Part shown: positions 31,638 to 42,785 of the stretch, one piece after another
Position numbering within the stretch: the first letter of the stretch is position 1
Layout of the letters: every line of letters begins with the position of its first letter
DNA from: Sorghum bicolor
Lineage: Eukaryota > Streptophyta > Magnoliopsida > Poales > Poaceae
Assembly (NCBI RefSeq): GCF_000003195.3
Contig: NC_012878.2
Span: forward strand, 15,927,262-15,991,261
DNA: 64,000 nucleotides
Direction of reading: 5' to 3'
Position numbers and translations under genes: made by a program
Notes under the pieces: generated by a model
Seen by the model: only the letters and a program-made list of their open reading frames with translations
Databases searched by the model: none
What the model was told of the DNA's origin: nothing

Positions 31638-33280
31638 TGTTGGGTATTCTTAACATAATTACCAAAAGTAGACAGTTTTCTAATTCTAGTAACGGTGTTA
31701 AAAATGCCAAACCTATCCCTCATACCACTTAAGCCAAGTTGTCATCCCCAGCATGACATGAGAGACGCGGTATTGAAATATGCAATTGCTCTTCTAAATA
31801 AATAATCAATGGGATCTACAAGCACAGAGATTAATATCGATGTAGCATTTTAACCAGGAAGTATTCTAGGTATCGTTATTTATATTTTTACCACTTGGAA
31901 GGGATTAGCAATCATCAATGTTGATTATAGAATGGAATATGAGATTGAGTATCTATCATTGCATGTATAATTGAGAACATATATCTAACTCTTTCATACA
32001 GGGATAAGTGTCACATAAAGGATATATAAAGTAATGAATAGTGACAAAGATAATTAATCTGATCAGCATAACTTAGCCACATAATAAATATGATAAGCAC
32101 CTCAATTAGATATTGTAGCAAGTCATTAGCATGGTATTAGAACGAACTACAAGAATATTTCCTAAGTTATTCTTAACTATAAAGTCTAGCATTATCATAG
32201 TTAGTGCAAGTATACTTAGCAATCATTGTGACAAAAGACTACGCCCATGCATAGTGATATTAGCAAGGAATATGAGAAACATAGCAATCACTCCCCTGTA
32301 ATAATGTTGCTCTGCCAGCCGAATACACGAGAGGGGGACTATATAAGAATCAAAGAAGCTATCACTATCACGAACTACCCCACGATCTGGCATATTGGGT
32401 ACAATCGTAGATAAATACGGTATAAGCACCACACCTACACAATATCTATCATTTACCCATGGATCCGATGGATAAACGCTATACGATCCTAAACATGTAT
32501 ATAGATCCAATCTAACTAAGCCTAGTATATAACTATTATAAACTAAGAATAATATAATCTTGAATATAAACAAGTAGAGCAAAGTCATAAGCAATATATT
32601 GAAGTAGAACAAAGTCATATTCATAATATTGAAGAACAAAGATGAACAATTAGAGAATTACCAAGAATCCTCTTGACAGATCCGGAAACCAATCGAAGAT
32701 TGACTCCTTCTAGTTCTAATCCTATGTAGCTATGCTAATCTAGATGTCTAATTAATGTGGTGGCTCTAATCTTGATCGGCGGCTTCTTCTCCCTTGAGGA
32801 ATAATGAATTAGGGTTGAGAGGCTCTCTCCTCCAGTTGCCAGGGGGTCTGGTTTTATAGTCCCTTCAAGTGAATATGGGCCGTTGGATCAAACCGACATT
32901 GATTGAATGGTTATCCTTGATCCTTTAGGTCGGTGGAGATTGATACCGAAATAGAGTCCTGATTGGACTCAGCAGGGGGGCGGGCGCCCTGGTCACGTGG
33001 GCGGGCGCCCAGGGCCAAGCCCCGTTCGACCTCCGCTTCGTTCCCGTGGCTTCTAGAGTCTTCTAGATGTAAGATAATTGCGTGGCACGTTGATATCTCT
33101 ATGTAATCCCGACGTGTAGGCCTTTCTTCCGTATTTCCTGATAACCCCCTGCAGAAATAGACAAACACCAAAACTCATGGAATTCTGTCAAATAAAACCC
33201 TAAATCTAGATGTTGATTTCATTTGGATCCTTTTCTTTGTTTATTTGTTAATTAAATTTGATACTTAAGGACCATCAACA
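31638..33280 (-). repeat. G 5' LTR (about 1643 bp)
   Basis: In minus orientation it begins TGTTGATGGTCC (33280) and ends GAATACCCAACA (31638). A TATA box reads CTATAAAACC on the minus strand (32858-32852). Paired GC words, GGGCGGGCGCCC on the plus strand at 32978-32989 and 32999-33010, lie 120 bp upstream of it at 21-bp spacing. Confidence 0.85.
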
Positions 33281-33281
33281 A

Positions 33282-34920
33282 TGGTTAGAGCTGTTCAAGG
33301 ACTATGACGTTGTAGTACGCTATCATCGAGGCAAGGCAACGTCGTGGCAGATGCTTTGAGCCGCAAATCACACTATCATGTAGTCCAGCCTTTGTTTGAG
33401 GATGGATTCAATCTGATGCATCCCAAACTTCTATATGACATACAGCTCAGTTGTTCGCTTGAGAGCCAAGTTATAGAGGGTCTGGAAACCGACAAGGGTA
33501 CTTTTCATATCAAGGAAAAGATCAAAGATGGCCCCAAGACACAGTTCCAAGTAGACGAACATGGGGTACTTTGGTTTCAAAATAGACTAGTGGTTCCTAA
33601 GAATCAAGAACTAAAAAATCTGATTATGGACAAAGCACATCTTTCGAAGCTATCCATCCATCCAGGGAGTGGCAAGATGTATCAAGACCTGAGACCCCAC
33701 TTTTGGTGGACTAAAATGAAGAAGGAAATAGCAGCCTACGTGGCCTGATGTGACACATGTTATCAAGTCAAGGCTATACATATGAAGTTGACAGGACTGT
33801 TACAACCGCTATCAGTTCCAGCTTGGAACTGGGAAGAGATCAGCATGGATTTTATAATAGGACTGCCAACTACAAGAAAAGGGAATGACTCAATCTGGGT
33901 CATTGTTGATCGATTGACCAAATCAGCTCATTTTCTACCAGTTAAAAACGCGTATAGACCGCCACAGTATGTTGACCTATACATTGTAGAGATTGTCAAG
34001 TTGCATGGTATTCCCAAAACTATCATATCAGATAGGGGTCTGTAGTTCACCGATCATTTTTGGGAATGAATGCATAAGAGTTTAGGCACTAGCCTAGTGA
34101 GGAGCACAGCATATCATCCTCAAACCTCAGGCCAAACAGAGAGACTTAATCAGGTCCTAGAAGACATGCTGAGAGCTTGTGTGTTATCTTCAAAGGGTTC
34201 TTGGAAGGCATGGTTACCTTTAGCTGAATTCTGTGACAACAATAGCTATCAAGATAGTATCAAGATGGCTCCGTTCGAATCCCTTTACGGTCGAAATTGT
34301 AGAACACCGTTAAACTGGGTCGAACCAAGTGAGAGGACATACTACGGCATCGACTTTGTGAAAGAAGGTGAGAAAAAGGTACAAATCATCCAGCAACACA
34401 TGAAAGCCTCACAATCGTGCCAAAAAAGTTATGCTGATAAGAGGAGAAGGCCACTTGAGTTCACTATAGGTGATTATGTGTACCTCAAGGTTACACCAAT
34501 GAAGAAAGTTCAGCGCTTTAGGGTTCGAAGTAAGCTTGCACCGAGATACATGGGACCTTATTAGGTAGTAGAACGGAAAGGCCCTGTAGCCTACAAGAAA
34601 CAGTTGCCTGAAGAGTTAAGTTCTATCTTTCCGGTATTTCACGTGTCCCAATTGAGGAAGTGTCTGAAGGTACCTGAACAAAGGATTGAACCCTGATGTA
34701 TCAAGATCATGGTAGACCTAGAGTACAAGGAGCAATCAGTGAGTATAGTAGATACCAAGGTATGAGTGACCAGAAACAGAGTGGTAAAAACCTACAAAGT
34801 CGTGTGGAGTCATCATGATGACAGAGATGCCACCTGGGAAACTGAGGATTATCTATAGAAGTTTACCCAAAATTTCATAAGAAATGGTTAGTAACTCAAA
34901 ATCTCGGGACAAGATTTCCT
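33282..34920 (+). pseudogene. H pol remnant: RNase H end, integrase, chromodomain
   Basis: After a one-base loss near 33335 a single frame is kept from 33344 to the end. It has the HHCC finger (LSIHPGSGKMYQDLRPHFWW ... CDTC), integrase core with ISMDFIIGLP, IISDRGL-stop-FTDHF and SGQTERLNQVLEDMLRACV, a C-terminal barrel (LAPRYMGPY), and a chromodomain (VVWSHHDDRDATWETEDYL). Seven stops fall in this frame (33746, 34043, 34067, 34562, 34694, 34763, 34856) with no further frameshift. Several are readable as CAG to TAG or similar C-to-T/G-to-A changes. Confidence 0.8.
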
Positions 34921-34933
34921 TAAGGGGGGAGGG

Positions 34934-36134
34934 TGATGGATTATGAGGACGCTACACTAGCTAGGAAACAAAAATTTCGAACTCATAAAAATAGGATCAA
35001 CTGCAAGTTGTAGATCACGGGATTACCACTAGACGCGTAGGTGCAGCGGAAGCGACTCGATGTAGTCGTGCGTGTAGTAGCAGTGTCATGCAGTTGTGTG
35101 GTCATCCACCATGCTAATCCCTCTCCTTTGGTTTGTCCTTGTGCTACAGATGTAGCACCTCTGAGGTATCCCACACGTGCAGGAAAGAAGTGTTGCGCCT
35201 CTGGACTGCTAGGTCCACGAGGAGCAATAGGCACGAGCGTCGGTGAATGGTGGTGGTTGCCTAATGGCATGGGATTAACCCTGGCCACACCCCTCCCTCT
35301 ATTATATAGGTGTTCTCCAATCAGCCCCGAGTCGGAGGCCCAATTAGAAACCCTAAGCCTTGTCTAATTTGGGTCCAACTCGAATTAAGCTTCCAGACCC
35401 TTAAGCGTGCGACCCTATGGGTTCACATACATATAGACATGGGCCGAGTACTCCAACTCACCTAATAGTTGACAGCAGCCTCTAGCAAGGTGTGACTACT
35501 CCTATTCGCACGCAAAGATCATATCAAACAAAGCACTACATACACATACATGTTATTCCCTTGCCACATGATATTTGGTCCAACTCGTGGGTTAACACTT
35601 AACCAAGCACGACCATGCATTTGTTGATCCAATCACTTGAGTGATCCAGTGATATCTCTCTCACATAGAGAGGGGCAAGTTCAATCTTGATCATCTATGT
35701 CTCACAGCATGTTTCCCAACAAACCCGAAGACCACCTTTATAACTACCTATTATGAAGTAGCGTTTAATAGTCCCTAAGTAGGTCATTCCACATCCTGAG
35801 AACATATGACAATCTCAAGTCTAAGGACATAACATACATGATGTATAAAGAGATAATAAGAACATCTCATGTTGGGTCAGTCCAGCCCCATGTCATACAT
35901 GTGCCCACATTATTAGTTTGACATATCTATGTCTATGACTTGTGAAACAAAGTCATCAGCTAATACATGTGCTAATCTAATATTCATGTGTATCCTCACA
36001 CAAACTTTGATCAGGGACAACTTTAGAATATCTATACAAGTAAAAGAGTTTCACAAACAATTCACATAATTGTTAAAAATACAAGTTTGTCTATAATGTA
36101 TATTCATCGAACTCATAATATATGTCATGGATAC
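34934..36134 (+). repeat. Probable H 3' LTR, cut by D
   Basis: The tract TTAAGGGGGGAGGG (about 34919-34933) is a good polypurine tract, so an LTR beginning TGATGGATTATG is expected at 34934. The following 1.2 kb has no coding of note and contains a TATATAG near 35303. The end is not reached because D starts at 36135. I cannot exclude an additional old insertion in 34970-36134. Confidence 0.45.
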
Positions 36135-37428
36135 TGTGGGGGGATAAACCCCTATACCCTTATGGCTAGACTTGGGCCAGGAGGTTTGGCCCATTATGAG
36201 ACAACTTGCGGCTTGATCTATCTACTTGGGGTTTCACACAAGGAAACAAGGCGTGAAGATCAAGCAAGATCCTGATCGGTTAGAATAGGAATTGATATCA
36301 TATTATCTATGGCAATTGTAACCGACAAGGATTAGTTTCTAGGTTTGTAACCCTAACCTCTGGACTTGTCGAGGATATCAGTAAGGGGTACCCCAACTGA
36401 TGTCAATGTCAAGAATATCCGTACACAAATCGAGGTCTCTAATTCGACGCCCTACCAAGTTGTGCGCACGGTCCTCGACGACCGCAGCCTCGAAGACGGA
36501 AAGGGTGTCCTGCGAATCGATCAGAGCTCGAGCGCAGGCTACCATCGAATACGGAAACAGGCTCGAGCGAATCGGAAGGCGTTGAGCGCAAGGATGCCAC
36601 CCGCCGCCTGACGCGGGCACGGGAACCAGGGCATTTAATGAGCCTGCCGCGTTCTCACAAAACCCGCAGGTCATGGGAACCGTGATAGGGAACAGGCACC
36701 CGTCCCATCATTCTTTTTGTAGCCTTCCCCACCAAACAAGCCAGAACGTGGCAGGACGCAGGGAGTGGGTCGGAACATCTAATCAAGACCCCCCTCGAGA
36801 CGTCTAAGGTCAGCGCCCTGGCTGGCAAGGCATTATACAGCACCAGACCCTCGAGTAGGCACATTTCCTTCCTGGTGAAGAGTTGGGCGACGGGTGACAG
36901 CACCTCAACCACTCCAACGCAGACGCTGCCGCGACGTACAAGCATACAACAGATAAACCAACCTAGGACGGCGCGCAGAGCGGGATACCGGGGCACGTGT
37001 AATCATCATCAAGCTACCAGGACAAGATGGCTCGAAACCACGTCGGTACGGAGGCCTCGAGTAGGTCAGCACGCCATGCCTCTATCGACCCCTACTTTGA
37101 CGCCTATGCATGTACCCTAGGTCTCTCCTTGGAACTATAAAAGGGGAGGCCTGGGAGCGGATACAGGAGGGACGATACAACAACACCCCGCACCACACAC
37201 ACGTAGTAGAGCGAATTCTCTCCATCTCCATCCTTACCACGCTTGTATTCGCCCCTGTACAAGCACCTAGGTGCAGAATAATACAAACTCTCCCCCCCGC
37301 TGGATGTAGGGCCTTCTCTTGCCTGAACCAGGATAAATCTTTATGTTTTTTTGCATCACCATCTAGAAAAGGGAGCACACATACAAATTTACTTGTTGGT
37401 GTGACCCCCTGGGGGGAAAACACCCACA
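36135..37428 (+). repeat. D 5' LTR (1294 bp)
   Basis: It starts TGTGGGGGGATAAACCCC and ends AACACCCACA, directly before the primer site. TATAAAA is at 37136-37142 (CTATAAAAGGGG). The 11-mer CCTCGAGTAGG occurs at 36849 and 37055. Confidence 0.85.
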
Positions 37429-37430
37429 GT

Positions 37431-37448
37431 TGGCGCGCCAGGTAGGGG
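37431..37448 (+). other. D primer binding site
   Basis: TGGCGCGCCAGGTAGGGG lies 2 nt after the LTR end. It is the primer site form common in grass Tat elements; the tRNA partner is not assigned here. Confidence 0.7.
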
Positions 37449-38525
37449 TCCTGCGTGTTTTTCACCAATTTCCAGATGGCCACTCTCACTTCACCGATTC
37501 CGCGCTCCACGGTGATTTGGTTTGGGTGTCTCGAGTTCATGTCTAGTGGCTCCAGCTATGACATGATCCTGCTCTCGATCAAAGGACCGGGAGGAGCCCG
37601 CGTTGCGCCAACACGGTTGAGGGCCTTGAGGCGTCCTCGCCACCACGCCTCCTCGCCCAAGAAGAGGCGTGGATAGCACCACCATCGCCCTTCTGCGTCG
37701 TCACGACCGACAGTTCATGCCAGGCAGGAGGTGGCGCAGGAGCCGATAGCCCCGCGCGCCGAAACCACGGGTATGATGGCTCAACGCCACGAGGATCACA
37801 TGACGACAGGAGGTGACGCGCCCCGCGCGCTCTCTCCCACCGCCAGGCTACTTCCACATGGGCTGTTCGCCCCAAGAAGAGCGTTGCCGTTCGGTCTGGA
37901 CAATGCCACGGCGTTGCTCGCCAGGGCGATATGTCCAAACGCCTAGACGTACGTGGAGAGACCAATGGTCCTCACACGCAACCCTGGAGTATAGCAACGG
38001 ACGTCCGAGCTGCCAGATTTCTCCCAGGTACGGGGCCTCCATCGCCTAGGGCCTGGGCGATACGCGATCACCTCACTCAGGCAACGGCTGCTGGAGGAGG
38101 GACGTGGATGTTTCTACGCCGCCAAGCCAGACTCCGACTCTGAGACCGACAGTTACGACCCTACTAGGGAGTGCTTCCATATCGACGGGGTGGTGGAAAC
38201 CACCGATGAGACACAAGACGCTGTTGCTGGCGGTTGAGCCCCTGCAGCAAGGGAAGACCCCAGGACGCCTGGGAATGACGGTCAAAACGACCCCGCTCCA
38301 CAAGAAGATAGAGCCGCGCAAATTGCGCAGCTACGAGAGCTCAAGGCAAAGCTTGACGAGGATCGTGAGTGCCTTGTTCTGCTTGAGCAGATCCTTGAGC
38401 AGGACCTACCTTACCCGCCTGGCGGAAGTGTCCGTAGACGGGCTCGAGAGGTACACCAGCAGATCGTCGGAGACGGAGAGCCTGAGCAGCCTGTCAGCCG
38501 TTTCCCTCGAGCGGGCTAGAACGTC
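37449..38525 (+). pseudogene. D leader and degenerate gag N-terminus
   Basis: The first ATG after the primer site (37476, MATLTSPIPRSTV) gives an ORF only to 37676. Beyond it, gag-like sequence is spread over several frames and no single ORF reaches the gag core, so the N-terminal gag appears to carry several indels. I see no other gene here. Confidence 0.45.
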
Positions 38526-40634
38526 GTGGCGGCGACAATGCTGCTGCGTAATATGCCCGAACTGTCAAACTCCCAAGCGCGACGCATTCGAGACGAGGTG
38601 CAGACTCTGCTCCAAGTGGCGGCAGTTCAGCAGGTTGAGAGCTCAGCCTCTCGACGTCGAGGAGCGGCCACAGAAAATCGTGATGAGCCGGCCCACAATG
38701 AAAAGGAGGTGTTGGTCCATCAACAGCCGCCCCCTCAAGGGAAAAAGGCCACGCTCGTCCTCCCCGTCGACAACCAACGACGACACGACGCACGACGCAA
38801 CATCAACGAGAATCATCGCCGTCGGTATGGGGACGCAGAAGAGCGCGGTTACAGCGCCCACCGCGGCGGGAGGTACGACAGCGATGAGGACCGGGTGGCC
38901 CCAGAACCACCGGGCCCGCGGGTGTTCAGCAGGGCAATCTGCAGCACGCCGCTGCCTAGCCCGTTCCGACCCCCTACCAGCATTGCAAAATACAACGATG
39001 AGACCAAGCCAGAGCTGTGGCTAGTAGATTTCAGGCTAGCCTGTCAGCTGGGAGGCGCTCGAGGGGACGATCGAGCCATCATCCGACAGCTGCCACTCTT
39101 CCTCTCCGACACCGCCCGCAGATGGCTCGAGGAGCTCCCGGCCAACCAGATCTATGATTGGGTCAATTCGGTCAGGGTGTTCGAAGGTAACTTCAAAGGA
39201 ACCTACATACGACCCGGCAACTTGTGGGACCTCAGCAAATGCAAGCAGAAGTCGGGAGAAACCCTACGAGAGTACGCTCAACGCTTCTCGAAGCAGCGCA
39301 CCGAGCTGCCACACATCCCCGACCACGACGTCATCCTGGCCTTTGTCTATGGTACTACCAGTCGAGACTTGGTGCGGGAGTTAGGCCGGAATCGACCTCA
39401 GACCGTCGACGAGCTGATGGACGTAGTGGCAAACTACGCAGCAGGGGAGGAAGCGGTCGGCGCCTTCTTTAGCGGTGAAGGAAGAAAAGGCAAGCCGCCC
39501 ACCGATGATGATGAGGGCCCCAGTCGAGGACCCAAGAAGAACAAAAAGAAGAAGAAAACCCGACCATTCCAGCGGGAGGACGTCGACGACGATCTCGTCG
39601 CCACCATGGAGCGCAAAAGGCCTCGAGGGCCCCCAGAAGGGGCCATCTTCGACAAGATGCTAAAAGAGCCATGTCCTTACCACAAGGGAGGGGCAAACCA
39701 CAAGCTCGAGGACTGCCGTATGCTGAAAAACCACTTCAACGGCCTGGGGTTCAAGAAGGACGCCCGTGACGACCCAAAGAAAGAGAAGAACGGCGACAAG
39801 GGGGATGGCAAAGACGACGACGGTTTCCCTGCCGTCCACGACTGCTACATGATCTACGGTGGTCCCTCGATGCAGCTGACCGCAAGGGAATGCAAGAGGG
39901 AACGCCGTGAAGTCTTCGCGGCAAGGATGGCGGTACCCCAGTACCTCAGCTGGTCGAGCACCCCCATCACTTTCGATCAAGACGACCACCCCGACAAGGT
40001 AGTCGCCCGTGGCGTCTACCCGCTCGTTGTCGACCCCATCATCGTCAACGCCAAGCTTTCAAAGGTGCTGATGGACGGTGGCAGCAGCCTGAACATCATC
40101 TACCTCGAGACCCTCGACCTTCTCGGCATCGACAGGGCGCAGCTCCATCCAAGCGCCGGCGGATTCCATGGTGTCGTGCCGGGAAAGAAGGCGCTACCAG
40201 TAGGTCGAATCGACCTACCAGTCTGTTTCGGCACGGCAGCCAATTTCAGAAAGGAGACCCTCACCTTTGAGGTGGTGGGGTTCCGAGGCACGTACCACGC
40301 CATCATCGGGCGCCCGGGCTACGCGAAATTCATGGCTATCCCCAACTACACATACTTGAAGCTGAAGATGCCCGGGCCCAAGGGCGTCATCACCGTCAGC
40401 TCCTCCTACGAGCACGTGTATGAATGCGACATCGAATGCGTCGAGTATGGGGAAGCTATCGACAGTTCCACCGAGCTCGCCTCGATGCTCGAGGCCCTGG
40501 CCACTGAGGCTCCAGAGCCCAAGCGCCACGCGGGCAGTTTTGAGCCGGCAGAAGGGACCAAGAAGATCCCGCTCGACCACAACAACCCCGACGGCAAGGT
40601 GCTGACAATCAGCGCCGACCTCGACCCCAAATAG
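38526..40634 (+). CDS. D gag core and protease
   Basis: A 702-codon open segment; the true start is upstream and lost. The capsid core (TARRWLEELPANQIYDWVNS, YAQRFSKQRTELP) spans about residues 150-300. A basic Lys-rich run follows, then a CX2HX5HX4C finger (CPYHKGGANHKLEDC) near 382, and a retropepsin with VLMDGGSSLNII near 515 and HAIIGRPGYAKFM near 595. It ends at TAG 40632-40634, and the RT follows in the same frame. Confidence 0.82.
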   Translation: MAATMLLRNMPELSNSQARRIRDEVQTLLQVAAVQQVESSASRRRGAATENRDEPAHNEKEVLVHQQPPPQGKKATLVLPVDNQRRHDARRNINENHRRRYGDAEERGYSAHRGGRYDSDEDRVAPEPPGPRVFSRAICSTPLPSPFRPPTSIAKYNDETKPELWLVDFRLACQLGGARGDDRAIIRQLPLFLSDTARRWLEELPANQIYDWVNSVRVFEGNFKGTYIRPGNLWDLSKCKQKSGETLREYAQRFSKQRTELPHIPDHDVILAFVYGTTSRDLVRELGRNRPQTVDELMDVVANYAAGEEAVGAFFSGEGRKGKPPTDDDEGPSRGPKKNKKKKKTRPFQREDVDDDLVATMERKRPRGPPEGAIFDKMLKEPCPYHKGGANHKLEDCRMLKNHFNGLGFKKDARDDPKKEKNGDKGDGKDDDGFPAVHDCYMIYGGPSMQLTARECKRERREVFAARMAVPQYLSWSSTPITFDQDDHPDKVVARGVYPLVVDPIIVNAKLSKVLMDGGSSLNIIYLETLDLLGIDRAQLHPSAGGFHGVVPGKKALPVGRIDLPVCFGTAANFRKETLTFEVVGFRGTYHAIIGRPGYAKFMAIPNYTYLKLKMPGPKGVITVSSSYEHVYECDIECVEYGEAIDSSTELASMLEALATEAPEPKRHAGSFEPAEGTKKIPLDHNNPDGKVLTISADLDPK

Positions 40635-40640
40635 GAAGAC

Positions 40641-41474
40641 GTGCTCGTCAACTTTCTCCGCGCAAACGCCGATATGTTTACGTGGAGTCCTTCGGACATG
40701 TCAGGCATACCGAGGGAAGTCGCCGAGCACTCCTTGGAAATTCGAGCCGGTTCCAAGCCAGTGAAGCAGCGGCTTCGTCGCTTCGACGAGGAGAAGCGCA
40801 AGATCATTGGCGATGAGATCCATAAGCTTTTGACGGCTGGATTCATCAAGGAGGTTCACCATCCCGACTGGTTAGCAAATCCTGTACTAGTTAAGAAAAA
40901 GAATGGGAAAATGAGGATGTGTGTCGATTATACGAGTTTAAATAAAGTATGTCTGAAAGTTCCTTTTCCATTACCACGTATCGATCAAATTGTTGATTCT
41001 ACTGCGGGGTGTGAAACCCTTTCTTTCCTTGATGCATATTCTGGTTACCATCAAATAAAAATGAAAGAGTCCGACCAGCTCGCGACATCTTTCATCACGC
41101 CTTTTGGGATGTACTGTTATGTAACCATGCCGTTCGGGCTTCGAAACGCGGGAGCTACATACCAGCGATGCATGCTCCACGTGTTCGGCAAACATATAGG
41201 GTCGACGGTTGAGGCCTATGTCGACGACATCGTCGTCAAGACGAAGAAACGAGGAGACCTGATTTGGGACCTCGAGATCGCTTTCAGTTGCTTACGCGCC
41301 AACCAGATCAAGCTCAACCCCGAGAAGTGCGTTTTCGGTGTGCCTCGAGGCATGCTCCTGGGTTACATCGTTTACCAGCGCAGCATCGAGGCTAACCCCG
41401 AGAAAGTCTCGGCCATCATAAGAATGGGGCCAATTCGAGACGTCAAGTGCGTGCAGAGAGTCACGGATGCTTAG
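40641..41474 (+). pseudogene. D reverse transcriptase
   Basis: In frame with gag-protease after one TAG. It includes the RT entry (DMSGIPREVAEHSLEI), FSFLDAYSGYHQI-like (TLSFLDAYSGYHQIKM) and the catalytic box AYVDDIVVKTKK. A one-base deletion near 41460 (GTCACGGATGC) stops the frame; the continuation starts at about 41447 in another frame. Confidence 0.85.
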
Positions 41475-42568
41475 CGGCGCTGAGTCGTTTTATCTCAAGG
41501 TTGGGAGAAAAGGCGTTGCCGCTATATCAACTCCTGAAGAAAGTCAAGCGTTTCTCTTGGACCCCCGAGGCCGAGGAAGCCCTCGATAACTTGAAGAAAA
41601 CACTAACCTCTGCCCCGGTCCTAGTTCCACCCCAACCCGCAGAATCTCTGCTTCTGTACGTTGCCTCGACGACCCAGGTCGTCAGTGCGGCGGTGGTAGT
41701 CGAGAGGCAGGAGGAGGGGCATGCGCTGCCATTCCAGAGGCCAGTCTATTTCATCAGCGAGGTGCTCTCGGAGACCAAGGCACAATACCCACAGATCCAG
41801 AAGCTAATCTACGCCATAATCCTCGCCCGACGCAAGCTGCAGCACTACTTCCTCGGCCACCCTATCACGGTGGTCTCGTCCTTCCCCTTGGGTGAGATCA
41901 TTCAAAGTCGGGAGGCCACGGGAAGAATCGCTAAGTGGTCGGTCGAGCTCATGAGTGAGACCCTCACTTATGCGCCCCGTAAAGCTATCAAGTCACAAGC
42001 CCTGGTGGATTTCGTCGTGGAATGGACAGACTCCCAGCTTCCCCCGGCTCAGGTTCAGGCAGAGCTGTGGACGATGTATTTCGACAGGTCTCTCATGAAA
42101 ACGGGAGCTGGGGTGGGCCTGCTATTTATCTCGCCCCTGGGCGTTCATATCAGGTATGTCATCAGGATTCATTTTGCCGCATCCAACAACGTTGCGGAGT
42201 ACGAGGCCCTTGTCAACGGTCTAAAGATCGCCATCGAGCTAGGAGTCTGACGCCTCGACGTTCGAGGCGACTCCCAGCTCGTCATCGACCAAGTGATGAA
42301 GGCCTCAAACTGCCACGACCCGAAAATGGAGGCGTACTGCAAGGAGGTACGTCGACTCGAGGATAAGTTCCATGGCCTCGAGCTCGTCCACATCGCTCGA
42401 CGCTACAACGAGGCGGCCGACGAACTCGCTAAGATCGTGTCGACTCGAGGCACGGTCCCACCTGACGCATTCACAAGAGATCTACATGAGCCATCCGTCA
42501 ATGTGGGCTCGGGGCTGGTGTCGAAGCCACTCCCACACAGCAAACCGACACCATTGAAGCGCTGCTAA
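41447..42568 (+). pseudogene. D dual RNase H region
   Basis: It begins with the RT thumb (GCLAALSRFISRLGEKALP), then the connection RNase H (YFISEVLSETKAQYPQIQKL), then the second RNase H (MYFDRSLMKTGAGVG, ASNNVAEYEALVNGLKIA). A TGA at 42248-42250 (probably from CGA) interrupts it before RLDVRGDSQLVIDQV; reading continues in frame to about 42568. No HHCC finger or integrase core follows. Confidence 0.82.
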
Positions 42569-42785
42569 TAGCAGTCGATTCAATGGAGGTGGAACAGCGG
42601 CCCAGTCGAACGTTTTGACGGTCCTGCTCCAGCAGCTCCTCGAGCTGGGGACCTGCTAGCAGCTGTCCCTCCTCTCCTTCTTTTTGCTGCAGCCGCCGCT
42701 CCTCCTGCGGTTATTGTCGCGTCTCCTGCTCACGCTCCTCTTCCTCCTTCTTCCTCTGCTCCTCGACGAAGCGAAGCCCGGCAGG
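42569..42785. other. D deletion scar between RNase H and the antisense gene
   Basis: Sequence passes from RNase H directly to the degraded 3' end of the antisense gene. The integrase (normally well over 1 kb) is missing, so an internal deletion removed it. Frames here are short and give no domain. Confidence 0.6.

Larger units (their letters stand above)
28698..33280 (-). mobile_element. Element G: Athila-like gag / double-protease gypsy element (3' part outside the window)
   Basis: Minus orientation: LTR (33280-31638), tRNA-Asp primer site, gag, two protease domains, then a non-coding stretch similar to the sequence after gag-protease in A1. C interrupts it there. No RT is seen. The remainder, including its 3' LTR, should lie left of the window. 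The LTR shares blocks with the E/F LTR. The right flank is H sequence (candidate duplication ATGGT, 33281-33285). Confidence 0.8.
33281..36134 (+). mobile_element. Element H: decayed chromovirus (Tekay/Del-type gypsy) fragment
   Basis: It starts inside the RNase H C-terminus (LELFKDYDVVVRYHRGK), where G inserted, and runs through integrase and a chromodomain to a polypurine tract and LTR-like sequence. The chromodomain marks a chromovirus. Heavy nonsense decay makes it probably the oldest element here and the host of both G and D. Confidence 0.75.

Noticed and set aside
32223..32639. 138-aa minus-strand hydrophobic ORF in the G LTR
   Set aside because: It lies wholly inside the LTR and is an A/T-rich chance frame (FYFNILLMTLLYLFIF). 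No homologue ORF is kept in the related E/F LTR.
37431..37448. Assigning a specific tRNA to the B and D primer sites
   Set aside because: I could not match the sequence to a remembered tRNA 3' end with confidence; only the tRNA-Asp sites of A, E, F and G are assigned.
34983..37965. Various 60-150 aa ORFs on both strands between 34983 and 37965
   Set aside because: They lie in LTR or leader sequence of H and D, lack recognisable domains and conflict with LTR boundaries and TATA boxes.
38104..39024. 306-aa ORF in D, partly overlapping gag
   Set aside because: It lies in a different frame across the gag core, is Arg/Ser/Thr-rich in the manner of GC-rich shadow frames, and shows no domain. The gag core is in the 38526-40634 frame.
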